From: Piezodorus guildinii
Taxonomy: Eukaryota > Arthropoda > Insecta > Hemiptera > Pentatomidae
Length of the DNA stretch: 64,000 nucleotides
NCBI GenBank assembly: GCA_023052935.1
Contig: CM041298.1
Location: forward strand, 57,406,217 to 57,470,216
Reading direction: 5' to 3'
A program made the position numbers and the translations under genes. Below, one piece after another: positions 63,956-64,000 of the stretch. Under the pieces are notes generated by a model. It did not search any database, was not told the DNA's origin, and saw nothing but the letters and a program-made list of their open reading frames with translations. Within the stretch, counting starts at the first letter, position 1, and each line of letters opens with the position of its first letter.

Positions 63956-64000
63956 TATATACAATAATAATGTATAATATACCATTGGCTAGCTAAAGAT
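63955..64000 (+). mobile_element. Rep-A fragment, right arm of a terminal palindrome (cut by window edge)
   Basis: ACAATAATAATGTATAATAT, ACCATTGGCTAGCTAAAGAT is the exact reverse complement of 63757-63803. It shares the substitutions CCATTGGCTAG, where other Rep-A copies read CCGTTGGAAAG, so the two arms derive from one duplication event. Confidence 0.85.

Overview
The window looks like AT-rich, intergenic, repeat-dense DNA from an arthropod, most likely an insect. The basis is the repertoire: Jockey-clade and I-like LINEs, a mariner, tRNA-derived SINEs, Penelope-like palindromes with hammerhead-like motifs, and base composition. The species cannot be named. I found no intact host gene, no functional tRNA or rRNA gene, and no bacterial-style operon. 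Most open frames in the window are chance frames inside repeats.

The dominant component is an interspersed family of about 870-910 bp, called Rep-A here, with roughly 30 full or partial copies on both strands. One end carries a hairpin. The other end reads AGGTAAGTGAAAGT and then a GCGCACCAGA terminus. A 14-bp inverted motif lies near both ends. The structure suggests a non-autonomous DNA element, possibly Helentron- or MITE-like. Near-complete copies lie at about 5.64-6.55, 10.37-11.25, 13.34-14.25, 28.28-29.17 and 44.00-44.89 kb. Other copies are interrupted by later insertions: two SINEs at 19-20 kb, SINE-2 at 41.5 kb, a LINE tail at 42.4 kb and a mariner at 49.2 kb. A second AT-rich family, Rep-B (about 0.6 kb), occurs at about 24.4, 30.0, 31.0, 43.6, 45.0 and 51.2 kb.

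LINE remnants are 5'-truncated. A Jockey reverse transcriptase piece lies at 7.36-8.48 kb (minus), with a second 3' tail beside it. Jockey C-terminal pieces lie at 6.7, 27.7 and 34.7 kb. RNase H / zinc-knuckle ends of I-like LINEs lie at 9.3-9.9 kb (minus) and 35.5 kb (plus). A mariner pseudogene lacking the middle of its transposase is at 49.17-50.0 kb, and a second mariner DNA-binding remnant is at 37.6 kb.

Two tRNA-derived SINE families are present. SINE-1 (about 310 bp, poly-T 3' end) is at 18.5, 19.1, 19.8, 38.7, 50.5 and 58.4 kb, with older pieces at 22-23.6 kb. SINE-2 (about 270 bp, tail with GTGACGTTAAAT) is at 17.5, 23.3, 29.6, 40.0, 41.6, 48.2 and 50.3 kb. Several insertions have clear target-site duplications, which allows their relative order to be read.

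The most interesting structures are long inverted repeats: 234-bp arms around a Rep-B copy at 24.1-25.3 kb, a head-to-head Rep-A pair at 2.2-3.3 kb, perfect 33- and 45-bp arms at 15.7 and 60.0 kb next to CUGANGA...GAAAC motifs, and a perfect arm pair running off the window end. Two short open frames outside known repeats deserve a check: a possible FLYWCH-like fragment at 52.97-53.13 kb and a 77-codon frame without Met at 54.89-55.12 kb.
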